Shown here piece by piece: positions 1 through 10,744 of a stretch of DNA of 24,009 nt. The notes below the pieces were generated by a model that had not been told where the DNA came from, made no database searches, and saw only the letters and a list, made by a program, of their open reading frames with translations. The DNA is from Nemertoderma westbladi (Eukaryota; Xenacoelomorpha; Nemertodermatida; Nemertodermatidae), in assembly GCA_032718475.1 (NCBI GenBank), contig JAUCBJ010002804.1:1-24009 (forward strand), given 5' to 3'. The stretch's first letter is position 1, and every line of letters begins with the position of its first letter. The translations under genes were made by a program, and so were the position numbers.

Positions 1-2325
1 GAGTGTATGTTTGCCCGTACTTTTGTAGAATGCTTTACCAATTATACCACAATCCATTTGCCACGTATGAGGTGAGTGTATGTTTGCCCGTACTTGTGTA
101 GAAGAATGCTTTGCCAATTATACCACAATCCATTTGCCACGTATGAGGTGAGTGTATGTTTGCCCGTACTTGTGTAGAAGAATGCTTTGCTAATTCATAC
201 CACAATCTATTTTGCTCCACTTACTTTCATATTTTGCCAAGTATGAGGTGAGTGTATGTTTGCCCATACTTGTGTAGAAGAATGCTTTGCTAATTCATAC
301 CACAATCAATTTTGCTCCACTTTCATATTTTGCCATGTATGAGGTGAGTGTATGTTTGCCCGGACTTGTGTAGAAGAATGCTTTGCCAATTCATACCACA
401 ATCCATTTTGCTCCACTTTCATATTTTGTCATGTATGAGGTGAGTGTATGTTTGCCCGTACTTGTGTAGAAGAATGCTTTGCCAATTCATACCACAATCA
501 ATTTGGCTCCACTTTCATATTTTGCCAAGGATGAGGTGAGTGTATGTTTGCCCGTACTTGTGTAGAATGCTTTACCAATTCTTACCACAATCCATTTTGC
601 TCCACTTTCATATTTTGCCATGAATGAGGTGAGTGTATGTTTGGCCGTACTTGTGTAGAAGAATGCTTTGCCAATTCATACCACAATCTATTTTGCTCCA
701 CTTTCATATTTTGCCATTTATGAGGTGAGTGTATGTTTGCCCTTACTTGTGTAGAATGCTTTACCAATTCTTACCACAATCCATTTTGCTCCACTTTCAT
801 ATTTTGCCATGTATGAGGTGAGTGTATGTTTGCCCGTACTTGTGTAGAAGAATGCTTTGCCAATTCATACCACAATCCATTTTGCTCCACTTTCATATTT
901 TGCCAAGGATGAGGTGAGTGTATGTTTGCCCGTACTTGTGAAGAATGCTTTACCAATTCTTACCACAATCCATTTTGCTCCACTTTCATATTTTGCCATG
1001 TATGAGGTGAGTGTATGTTTGCCCGTACTTGTGTAGAAGAATGCTTTGCCAATTCATACCACAATCTATTTTGCTCCACTTTCATATTTTGCCATGTATG
1101 AGGTGAGTGTATGTTTGCCAGTACTTGTGTAGAAGAATGCTTTGCCAATTCATACCACAATCTATTTTGCTCCACTTTCATATTTTGCCATGTATGAGGT
1201 GAGTGTATGTTTGCCCGTACTTGTGTAGAAGAATGCTTTGCCAATTCATACCACAATCCATTTTGCTCCACTTTCATATTTTGCCAAGGATGAGGTGAGT
1301 GTATGTTTGCCCGTACTTGTGAAGAATGCTTTACCAATTCTTACCACAATCCATTTTGCTCCACTTTCATATTTTGCCATGTATGAGGTGAGTGTATGTT
1401 TGCCCGTACTTGTGTAGAAGAATGCTTTGCCAATTCATACCACAATCCATTTTGCTCCACTTTCATATTTTGCCATGTATGAGGTGAGTGTATGTTTGGC
1501 CGTACTTGTGTAGAAGAATGCTTTGCCAATTCTTACCACAATCCATTTTGCTCCACTTTCATATTTTGCCATGTATGAGGTGAGTGTATGTTTGCCTGTA
1601 CTTGTGTAGAATGCTTTACCAATTATACCACAATCCATTTTGCTCCACTTTCATATTTTGCCATGTATGAGGTGAGTGTATGTTTGGCCGTACTTGTGTA
1701 GAAGAATGCTTTGCCAATTCATACCACAATCCATTTTGCTCCACTTTCATATTTTGCCATGTATGAGGTGAGTGTATGTTTGGCCGTACTTGTGTAGAAG
1801 AATGCTTTGCCAATTCATACCACAATCCATTTTGCTCCACTTTCATATTTTGCCATGTATGAGGTGAGTGTATGTTTGGCCGTACTTGTGTAGAAGAATG
1901 CTTTCCCAATTCTTACCACAATCCATTTTGCTCCACTTTCATATTTTGCCATGTATGAGGTGAGTGTATGTTTGCCCGTACTTGTGTAGAAGAATGCTTT
2001 GCCAATTCTTACCACAATCCATTTTGCTCCACTTTCATATTTTGCCATGTATGAGGTGAGTGTATGTTTGCCCTTAATTGTGTAGAAGAATGCTTTGCCA
2101 ATTCATACCACAATCCATTTTGCTCCACTTTCATATTTTGCCATGTATGAGGTGAGTGTATGTTTGGCCGTACTTGTGTAGAAGAATGCTTTGCCAATTC
2201 ATACCACAATCCATTTTGCTCCACTTTCATATTTTGCCATGTATGAGGTGAGTGTATGTTTGCCCGTACTTGTGTAGAAGAATGCTTTGCCAAATCATAC
2301 CACAATACATTTGCTCCACTTTAAA
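1..2325 (+). repeat. Satellite array 1, ~95-bp monomer
   Basis: About 24 head-to-tail monomers, most 94-97 bp. Each carries the landmarks GAGGTGAGTGTATGTTTG, CGTACTTGTGTAGAA, CATACCACAATCCA and TTGCTCCACTTTCATATTTT. The first two complete monomers are about 77 bp because they lack the TTGCTCC...ATATT segment. Two monomer types alternate in part of the array: most read AGAAGAATGCTTTGCCAATTCATACC, a minority read AGAATGCTTTACCAATTCTTACC. Monomers are largely open in several frames because many are about 96 nt, which produces spurious repetitive ORFs on both strands. The array ends in a degenerate monomer near 2325. Nothing indicates coding function; a heterochromatic or centromeric satellite is the natural reading, but that is inference. 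Confidence 0.95.
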
Positions 2326-3599
2326 GTTTTGCCCTAGTTCATTCATATAATTACTAATTTAATTCTATTAACTATATTAAATAAACACATTATCCATTAT
2401 TCAATTATTATATATCTTAATAGTTATAGCATCTTTGTCATACATTATTACGAAATATATAACTATATATAATACATAATTACATTAAATCTTTTATATA
2501 TATTATAATTAATTTTTATAAATAATTTTAAGGAAAAAAGAAGATACCAAAAATAAAGTCATTTGCATCTTACTACTAGTACAATATGGCAATGATGATT
2601 GATATCTGGTAATGACAATAATGGAAACAATAATGTCACAATTATCTTCATATGAAAATAGTCTCTTACTATCACTGTCATCTATTACGGTCATATGAAG
2701 ATTATTTATTCTGAGCCATATTGATTACTAACTATTTACACATTAAATTTCTTAATGTAGTTATAAATTATTTTTAAGCGCAATATCAATGTGTTGGTAC
2801 AACTTCCTGTTATTTTGCAATTCAATTACCATATATGCAGTATTCCTGTTGACGTTTCTTATGTGTTATATTTCCATACTCGCATTGGCCCAATGTTTCA
2901 TAATACTTCCAATACAACCATGATCATTTGTAGTCCTACTACTTGTCAGTATGTAATTTGTGATGTAATTATTGTTCAATTTATGCGTATATGATATATT
3001 AATTATCCTAGTAAAAATATTAAAAATTCAAAAAAATACATATAATAAATAATATTAAAAATATTAAAATAATTACATTTCAAAATAAATTAATTAGTAT
3101 TAAGCATAGATATATTATTAGGTTTACAGCGTTATGATAGTATTTCTATTTATTTCACCACATTTCATAAACATACCTATTATAGAAAATATATTTTACT
3201 TATTACAATAATATACTTATTAAATTACTATTATAATTTTTGAATATAAAATTAACCGAATCATAATAATTTTTCTGTATAAATCGTGTATCCTAATTAA
3301 AATAAAAAATAATGAATACGTATAATGTAGATTGCATGGATTGCATGGAAATTAAAAACATACATATGTATAATTTTCCATTTATTTTTTAATTTTATGA
3401 TACATATGACCATGACCGACCACCTCAAAGTGTTCTGTAATCACATATGGTATTACACTTTCATATAATGACGTCATATTTCTTGGAATCAGTATATCAC
3501 TGTATGCTTTCCCATTGGGGTAACGGCAATATTTTTTACGTTTTTGTAATGAACATTATTGTAAATTCTACTTTATGCTGCCTCTTTTTATGTGGCAAA
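2326..3599. other. AT-rich DNA without recognisable genes
   Basis: Strongly AT-rich sequence with no ORF that resembles a protein. The only structure seen is a local imperfect inverted repeat at about 2577-2733. Its inner arms are ATCTTCATATGA near 2643 and TCATATGAAGAT near 2692, and its outer arms are CAATATGGC near 2582 and GCCATATTG near 2716. Short ORFs here (for example minus 2509-2694 and plus 2791-2994) are AT-biased and look random. Confidence 0.6.
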
Positions 3600-3963
3600 A
3601 TATTATATTAAAAATCAGTAATATATCATTCATAACTACTTTATAGATTGCTTATTTCTAGTTCTTGACTAAATCAGTACACTAACTAATCATCCTTTTT
3701 AATATAGTAATTAACTTAATTATAGCTCTATGATATTATAAATGATTGGAAATATTTTTGTTATATACATATTATATATACTGCCTATATTAACCACCTG
3801 TATTAAATAAAGATAACTTTATTATATCTATTATAGCGCAGCTCTTTATATCAATAACGATTTGTAATTTATATTTTCATCACATTAATTCAGATACCCT
3901 TTTCAAGCAAGAACTCTAAAATGATAATGTAATTTCAGATTTTAGTGAAACTACAATTGCTAT
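3600..3963 (+). repeat. Left arm of a long imperfect inverted repeat
   Basis: The reverse complement of this segment aligns along its length, with small gaps, to 4518-4900. The best block is CAAGCAAGAACT near 3904-3915 against AGTTCTTGCTTG near 4577-4588, flanked by GATACCCTTTTC against AAACGGGTATC. Further blocks match outward (ATCAATAA, GCAGCT, AAATAAAGATAA, ACATATTA, TATATCATT). I estimate roughly three-quarters identity by eye. The arm ends inside at about 3963 (ATTGCTAT) and fades outside at about 3600. It could be the terminal repeat of a foldback-type or MITE-like element, or one half of an ancient inverted duplication. Confidence 0.75.
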
Positions 3964-4517
3964 GGCCGAATATAAAATTACCCATTTATATTTCATGTTA
4001 TGCTATATAAATAGCAAAAAATATTCAAATTTATACTTTACGGTGTTGATCACATACATGACCGTATGCTGTTTAATTAAATATATTATCAGTTGTATTC
4101 ACATTATAATATGTGGAATGTATTATTATAAAAAAAAAACAAGGAAAGTATTATATTATAATATTGGGGTGCACCTATTGGTGGTCAGGATGCACTTTGC
4201 AATATGCAGGGTTTTCATTGGGGTGCATTGTTGTTGTAACATTCATTTCATTTCATTTCTTGTTACTGGTGGTTGGGGGGTGGGGTGGTTGATGGGGTGG
4301 CAATGCACCTAGCAATGTTAACCTTGTCAGATCGTGGCAAGTCATATTATATGTCAAAATATACGACATACTGGATGCTCTATGTTATTAAACATAGAGC
4401 TTTTACTCAAAATCCATTTCTGATAGGGCCTTCCTTTCTAGATACTGGATTAAAATAATGGCTTTGTAATATTAACTTGAATTACACATTTAAATGTCTC
4501 GATTTGCAAATTATTCA
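3964..4517. other. Unique spacer between the inverted-repeat arms
   Basis: About 550 bp with no detectable inverted homology. It includes a G-rich plus-strand stretch at about 4264-4301 (runs of 6, 4 and 4 G separated by short T-rich linkers) that could form a quadruplex. It also has two GGGGTGCA boxes (4166 and 4218) and a perfect 10-bp hairpin at 4377-4400 (arms GCTCTATGTT / AACATAGAGC, loop ATTA). A 116-codon ORF at 3962-4312 on the plus strand overlaps all this, but its composition (I, Y, C-rich, K-rich) looks like random AT-rich DNA. Confidence 0.6.
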
Positions 4518-4900
4518 GATATAGCAATATAATATATAATTTCCCTGAAATGTGAAATTATATTCATTATTTTATAGTTCTTGCTTGAAACGGGTATCGG
4601 AATTGGTATGATAAATATATGAATGACAAATAGTATTATTGATATATTTAGCTGCACTACAATAGTTATAATAAATTATCTTTATTTTCCACAGTTGGTT
4701 ATTATAGCCGATAATTATAATATGTGTATAACTAAAAGATTATCAGTCATTAAAATATCATATCACTATATTTCAGTTAATTGTTATATTAATAATTTCG
4801 ATTATTAGTTTTACTACTGTTGGCTAATTTAGTTAAGAACTCGAAATAAGGTATCTCTGAAATAGTTATTAATGATATATAAATGTTTATTAATATAATG
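4518..4900 (-). repeat. Right arm of the long imperfect inverted repeat
   Basis: Mirror partner of 3600-3963. The inner edge is ATAGCAAT at 4521, pairing with ATTGCTAT of the left arm. The outer edge fades near TAATATAATG at 4891-4900. The two arms enclose about 550 bp, so the whole structure is about 1.3 kb. No coding sequence is visible in the arms, and flanking target duplications were not identifiable because the outer edges are blurred. Confidence 0.75.
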
Positions 4901-5031
4901 TCTTATAACTTATTCAAAAGTTCCACTTTAATTTTCTGCTATGTCAGCTTTGTATATGACTAATTTTTTTGCCAGTCTGAAATAAACATTGTAAACAGAT
5001 TGTGCAATGGGGTACCTTACCTCTCAGGTTT
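4901..5031. other. AT-rich spacer
   Basis: Short AT-rich sequence between the inverted repeat and the GC-rich block. Composition begins to change near 5005 (CAATGGGGTACCTTACC). No feature recognised. Confidence 0.4.
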
Positions 5032-5162
5032 GTTCAGCTGTATCACCCGGGCATGAGGTCACGCTACGCAGTTTACCTGGGCACGGAGTCACGCTGTTCA
5101 CCTGTCTCACCCGGACGCCGGGTCACGCTGTTCACCTGTCTCACCCGGGGGCGGGGTCACGA
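5032..5162 (+). repeat. GC-rich minisatellite, four ~33-bp units
   Basis: Four tandem units at 5032-5065, 5066-5095, 5096-5129 and 5130-5162. Each has the form GTTCACCTGTCTCACCCGG followed by a variable GC-rich core and GGTCACGCT. Units 3 and 4 are nearly identical apart from the core, and unit 2 is shortened and diverged. The block stands out because the 2.5 kb on its left and the 450 bp on its right are strongly AT-rich. Degenerate CACGAT boxes continue for about 40 bp to the right. Origin unknown. Confidence 0.85.
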
Positions 5163-5621
5163 TTATTATTAGGATTCACGATCTAGTCACGATATAGGAC
5201 AAATTATAATAAAAAACAAATAAATAGATAAATTAAAATAAACAAAACATAATAGAAAACAAAGTAAAAAACACTAATAATAAAACCAACATGTGATTTG
5301 TATGCCGGTTCGTCACGTTGTAAAAGTAATACAAACTGCGGTTTGTGTCCGGCCAATTAATGATATATCCTCTTCTAGCATGCTGCACCACGATACACAA
5401 ATCATAATTTATCATGATAAATTTCACCACTTATCTTTTCAAATTTTGTTCTGTAAGTTTAATATTTTTATACTGTTAATTAATATTTAGGACTACTTAT
5501 ATAAATATAAATATTCGAATTACTTTATCAATTATCAATATTTATGTATATAAATAAATATCATTGAAATATAAAAAAAATAATTAATAAACATTAACAA
5601 AAAAGAGAAAAAAAGTAAATA
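5163..5621. other. AT-rich DNA without recognisable genes
   Basis: AT-rich sequence with purine-rich stretches (AAATAAACAAAACATAATAG near 5236 and AAAAAAGAGAAAAAAAGTAAA near 5599) leading into the second satellite array. No convincing coding region. Confidence 0.5.
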
Positions 5622-7256
5622 TACCCAAGTATGAGTTCAGTGTATGTTTGTCCGTACTTGTGTAGAATGCTTTGCTAATTCATACCACAATCCATTTTGC
5701 TCCACTTTCATATTTTGCCATGTATGAGGTGAGTGTATGTTTGTCCGTACTTGTGTAGAATGCTTTGCTAATTCATACCACAATCCATATTAAATTTTTG
5801 CCCAAGTATGAGGTGAGTGTATGTTTGCCCGTACTTGTGTAGAATGCTTTGCTAATTCATACCACAATCCATTTTGGTCCATATTAATATTTTGCCCAAG
5901 TATGAGGTGAGTGTATGTTTGCCCGTACTTGTGTAAAATGCTTTGCTAATTCATACCACAATCCATTTTGATCCATATTAATATTTTGCCCAAGTATGAG
6001 GTGAGTGTATGTTTGCCCGTACTTGTGTAAAATGCTTTGCTAATTCATACCACAATCCATTTTGATCCATATTAATATTTTGCCAAGTATGAGGTGAGTG
6101 TATGTTTGCCCGTACTTGTGTAAAATGCTTTGCTAATTCATACCACAATCCATTTTGATCCACTAAATATTTTGCCAAGTATGAGGTGAGTGTATGTTTG
6201 CCCGTACTTGTGTAAAATGCTTTGCTAATTCATACCACAATCCATTTTGATCCATATTAATATTTTGTCCAAGTATGAGGTGAGTGTATGTTTGCCCGTA
6301 CTTGTGTAAAATGCTTTGCTAATTCATACCACAATCCATTTTGATCCACTAAATATTTTGCCATGTATGAGGTGAGTGTATGTTTGCCCGTACTTGTGTA
6401 AAATGCTTTGCTAATTCATACCACAATCCATTTTGATCCATATTAATATTTTGCCCAAGTATGAGGTGAGTGTATGTTTGCCCGTACTTGTGTAAAATGC
6501 TTTGCTAATTCATACCACAATCCATTTTGATCCATATTAATATTTTGCCCAAGTATGAGGTGAGTGTATGTTTGCCCGTACTTGTGTAAAATGCTTTGCT
6601 AATTCATACCACAATCCATTTTGATCCATATTAATATTTTGCCCAAGTATGAGGTGAGTGTATGTTTGCCCGTACTTGTGTAAAATGCTTTGCTAATTCA
6701 TACCACAATTCATTTTGATCCAATTAATATTTTGTCCAAGTATGAGGTGAGTGTATGTTTGTCCGTACTTGTGTAGAATGCTTTGCTAATTCATACCACA
6801 ATCCATTTTGATCCAATTAATATTTTGTCCAAGTATGAGGTGAGTGTATGTTTGCCCGTACTTGTGTACAATGCTTTGCTAATTCATACCACAATTCATT
6901 TTGATCCAATTAATATTTTGTCCAAGTATGAGGTGAGTGTATGTTTGCCCGTACTTGTGTAAAATGCTTTGCTAATTCATACCACAATCCATTTTGATCC
7001 ATATTAATATTTTGCCCAAGTATGAGGTGAGTGTATGTTTGCCCGTACTTGTGTAAAATGCTTTGCTAATTCATACCACAATCCATTTTGATCCATATTA
7101 ATATTTTGTCCAAGTATGAGGTGAGTGTATGTTTGCCCGTACTTGTGTAAAATGCTTTGCTAATTCATACCACAATCCATTTTGATCCACTAAATATTTT
7201 GCCAAGTATGAGGTGAGTGTATGTTTGCCCGTACTTGTGTAAAATGCTTTGCTAAG
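5622..7256 (+). repeat. Satellite array 2, ~93-bp variant of array 1
   Basis: About 17 to 18 head-to-tail monomers of the same satellite as 1-2325, same orientation, but a separate subfamily. It has TGTAAAATGCTTTGCTAATTC instead of TGTAGAAGAATGCTTTGCCAATTC, and GATCCATATTAATATTTTGCCC instead of GCTCCACTTTCATATTTTGCC. The first monomers (5622-5780) are transitional, keeping TAGAATGC and GCTCCACTTTC as in array 1. Monomers are 90-95 bp. The array is cut off mid-monomer at about 7256, after CTTTGCTAA, where unrelated sequence begins. Confidence 0.95.
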
Positions 7257-8331
7257 AAAGTTTCAGACAAATTGCTCAAAAATTATAGAAGTAGTATGGT
7301 TGACGTTGACGTTGGTTTTGAAGTTGACAATTTCATAAAAAAAATATTTGGAGATAATCGACCTTTCATTATACATAGTAATAGTAATTTCAATAGGTCT
7401 CCCTATATGGAAATTGTTATAACTTGAAAACTATAAGAGCTATTAAATAGCGGTTTTCAGATTAGGAAACACCATTTAATCGTGCATTATAATAGACCAT
7501 AAAAAAAAATTTGACATATTTTTAACCAAAATGGTGTACCCCCCCCCCCCCCCCCCCCTTAATAATAAAGAAAGTTAGTTGAGATTATCGATTACGTATA
7601 CGTGTTCTCCAAAATATAAACATCAGGCAATAATATCACCAAATAAACAATGAAACAGTACAAAACAATACAATTCTGGCGGTGACAGCAATAATGCGGT
7701 GCAGTTAATCAGGAGTCAGGTGTATTTTGGTGTATACAAGGGTGAGTTATTTAATGGTGCAATAAGTGTTTGCAGTTGAGTGCAATTACGTAACTTTACA
7801 GTGGTCGATAATTTATGCCACTGTTGTTTCTGGGCCAGCACCATCAGACTGTCTAAACTTAGGCTGCACTAATACTGTACTAAAAGATCAACAAAAAGGT
7901 GAGTCATAGAATTCTCCGAATCCCATTGAAAACTCCAATCACGAGTCAGTAATCCATGCCAGCTGCCCGTAACCCATGGATGCAGTTCCCTATGTAATGG
8001 AACTCTATGGGGAAGGAAAGTGAAAATTGCCCTGATTGGTCGTTTGGATATAACAGGGGCTACTGAGACAAAGAAACCAGGGTTCTGTTAAAGGCATTTG
8101 TGGCGATTCAGAGTCCTATACCTAAACCAAACGAAGCACGGTGTAAGTTTATATGTTCTCAACAACCTTGAGATATTGCTGCGTCTAGAATAGTTCGTGC
8201 ATTGCACAAAAAGATATATTTTTGCCGCAAAATTTTTTACACCGCTCCCAGAAAGTGGGACTTAAGTTTATAAGATATACTAAAGTTACGCTTTCTAATT
8301 AGGAGCCCGCTCAAAGAGCAGTGGTAGTAGT
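7257..8331. other. Unassigned sequence, with a poly-C tract
   Basis: No coding region recognised. The left boundary breaks a satellite monomer, so the flanking sequence probably arrived by insertion or rearrangement. A run of 20 C lies at 7539-7558. The 15-mer AGCGGTTTTCAGATT at 7450-7464 recurs inverted at 16660-16674. From about 7680 the base composition becomes more balanced than in the AT-rich region, but no protein similarity or RNA gene is apparent. The sequence ends at the GTA microsatellite. Confidence 0.5.
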
Positions 8332-8701
<370 letters not shown>

Positions 8702-8705
8702 CGAG

Positions 8706-8977
8706 CGCAAGAACTAAGGCACAATCCGGGCATACATTCCTTCGTTATAAGAAACAAGTAAAGCAAATAAAACGGTACAGCAGTAGTAGTGTATATTAGG
8801 TTAAATAATACAGTCCTTCATTATATAGTTACACTCACGGTAAACAGCAGTAAAGCAGTAAAGGTCTATGGTAAATGAATCTAAGTCGGCCTGAAGTACC
8901 ACCATCACCAAAGACTAAAGCCACCAGGCAAATATACAGTATATCACCAGAGTATATTAGAACTACAGTATGGCGCA
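8706..8977 (-). repeat. 3' LTR of the Ty3-like element
   Basis: Direct repeat of 12160-12426. Shared landmarks include CGCAAGAACTAAG, CACAATCCGGGCATAC, AGCAGTAGTAGTGTA and CACCAGAGTATATTAGAAC. Differences are scattered substitutions plus a short insertion (TATTA near 8792). The LTR start on the minus strand is probably TGCGCCATACTG, just after the purine tract. The outer end (CTTGCG) is not a canonical CA, so the boundary is uncertain by a few bases. Confidence 0.88.
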
Positions 8978-9013
8978 GTCTTACTTTCATTTCTGTTCTT
9001 TGAGTCCTTCAAC

Positions 9014-10744
9014 TTATTTAAGATCATAATCTTGATCACCACGCCACTTCGCCTGAGTCCAACCTGGACACCAGGGATCCAAAGTATCATCAGGCAGGTC
9101 CTGTGAAATGCGATCCTCTTCAGCAGTAGCCACACCAAGTCGATCTGGAGGTCTCCTACGACATGATTGCCGACGGGGAGGTTGATTGGATGGTGGATGA
9201 CCATTCGCAATAGAAGGGAGTTCATCTTTGGGAGAATGACTCGACTTTTCAGATATAGGTTGAATAGCTTCATCTGGGGACTCATCGTCATCTTCAGAGG
9301 AAAGCTGTTGATGAAAATCCCAATCTAGAGATTGATTGGAGCTGAAAATCCTTTCTAATGGGACCTCATATTTGCGAAATCCAAAAGAATTCCCATTGAG
9401 CTTTTGGAGTGTAGCAAGACCTTGAAGAATATCCATCACTATGTAACGATCTCGAGCATGAGTTTTGGAACCTTCAGACTTGATGTAAACTAAATGACCT
9501 TTCTTTACTGAAGCTGCCTCTGCTGGGGGGGCTCCATGGGCCTTGGATCTGGTGCTGTAACTATGATTGTTGGCCTTTTTGAGATCGAGATTGGATGCTA
9601 AAGAGGGATCATCAAAGGAGAAACGCTCTCCAGAGATCTGGTCTCTGCCGAATCCCGAATAAGATTTCTTTGGCCGAAAGACCATTATGGCGTATGCGGG
9701 AATTGAGAGACTCTACTCCGAGGGCAAGTGATAGAGTAGATACAGGACCACCAGATGGATCGAATCGCAATAGTTCACCCTCTAATTCCTGATTGGCTTT
9801 CTCGGCAATTGGATTTTTATTAATATTTTTCACTCTACCAAACTCCAGGAGAATACCATGATCGTTTAATGTAGGGTCATTTTCAAGGGATCTTAAGGAA
9901 GGGGAACCATCTACACGTACAATAGTAGATTTAAATTTAACTGGAATAGAACATGTGATTAAAGCATCACGAAGATCGGAAGCACATTCACTGGGAATAA
10001 CAGCAGCAACAGTGAAAGCCGACAATACATCTCTCATAACAAGAATCTTCTGTTTACTGCGACAGATAACATCTGCAGCAAGGCATTGACCAACAATCTC
10101 TGGGGAGGGAGAGGATGTTTCCTCAAATAGTTCACGAGGATCTTTCTTTAAGGAATTGCAGATCTCACAACTATCGTTGATGGTGTTGATAGTATTGGCT
10201 GAGCCAATTGCATGAAAGTAGCGATTGAAAAGCTTAGATGTTTGTGATTTGGAGGGGTGAAGGAAAAGAGTATGCATGGCTGTTAGTAGACCACATGAAA
10301 TGTCTTTGGGACCAACAATGACTTCCCGGGTAACTAAGAATGGATCCTGACGATGGACAACAACTAAATCGGTGGAATCATTTATTGTTGCTACCCTGAG
10401 ATATTCTTTCAAGTCCCGACCACCTTTATCCTTTTTGTTAGGACGAGAACCATTTTTCAAATGGCCATAGGCCTTCCTGAGAATGGGGCATGCCTGCTGG
10501 GCTGATCGCCATGATGATTTATTATAATAAGGCATACGAATTTTACCATGAAGGACATCTCCAATAGATATGGATCTAATAACAGAATCAGCAATATCAG
10601 AAACAAAACTACAAACTTGACATCCTGCGTACCCACATGAAACAGGGTGTCGAGAGTGATAATCACTAATTGTATTGTCAGACCCTTTGATATGAACAAG
10701 ACTTACAATGAGAGAGCTCAAGATTGTGAGGAAAGTGGATGGAT
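9014..10744 (-). pseudogene. Ty3-like pol: integrase with C-terminal tail
   Basis: Continues pol from the RNase H end (HIKGSDNTISDYHSRHP). A zinc-binding segment of HHCC type is visible (AMHTLFLHPSKSQ followed by SCEICNSLKK). The catalytic core has D in LAADVICRSK, D in VRVDGSPSLRSL and E in NPIAEKANQELE. A frameshift at about 9650 separates the core from the tail. The tail holds a small hydrophobic segment (KKGHLVYIKSEGSK), as in retroviral-type integrase C-terminal domains, then an acidic and a basic low-complexity end (PPRRQSCRRRPPDR) before the stop at 9014. In an intact element this enzyme would insert the DNA copy into the chromosome; here it is broken. Confidence 0.85.

Noticed and set aside
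1-2325. CRISPR-like array or repetitive protein gene, from the regular repeats and long repeated ORFs
   Set aside because: The whole ~95-bp period is repeated with no unique spacers, and the open frames exist only because many monomers are about 96 nt with few stops. The same proteins appear in several frames and break wherever a monomer changes length.
7257-8331. Host exons, because of a GGTGAGT donor-like site (7910) and balanced composition
   Set aside because: No coding stretch with protein-like composition was found, and isolated splice-like motifs are too common to support a gene.
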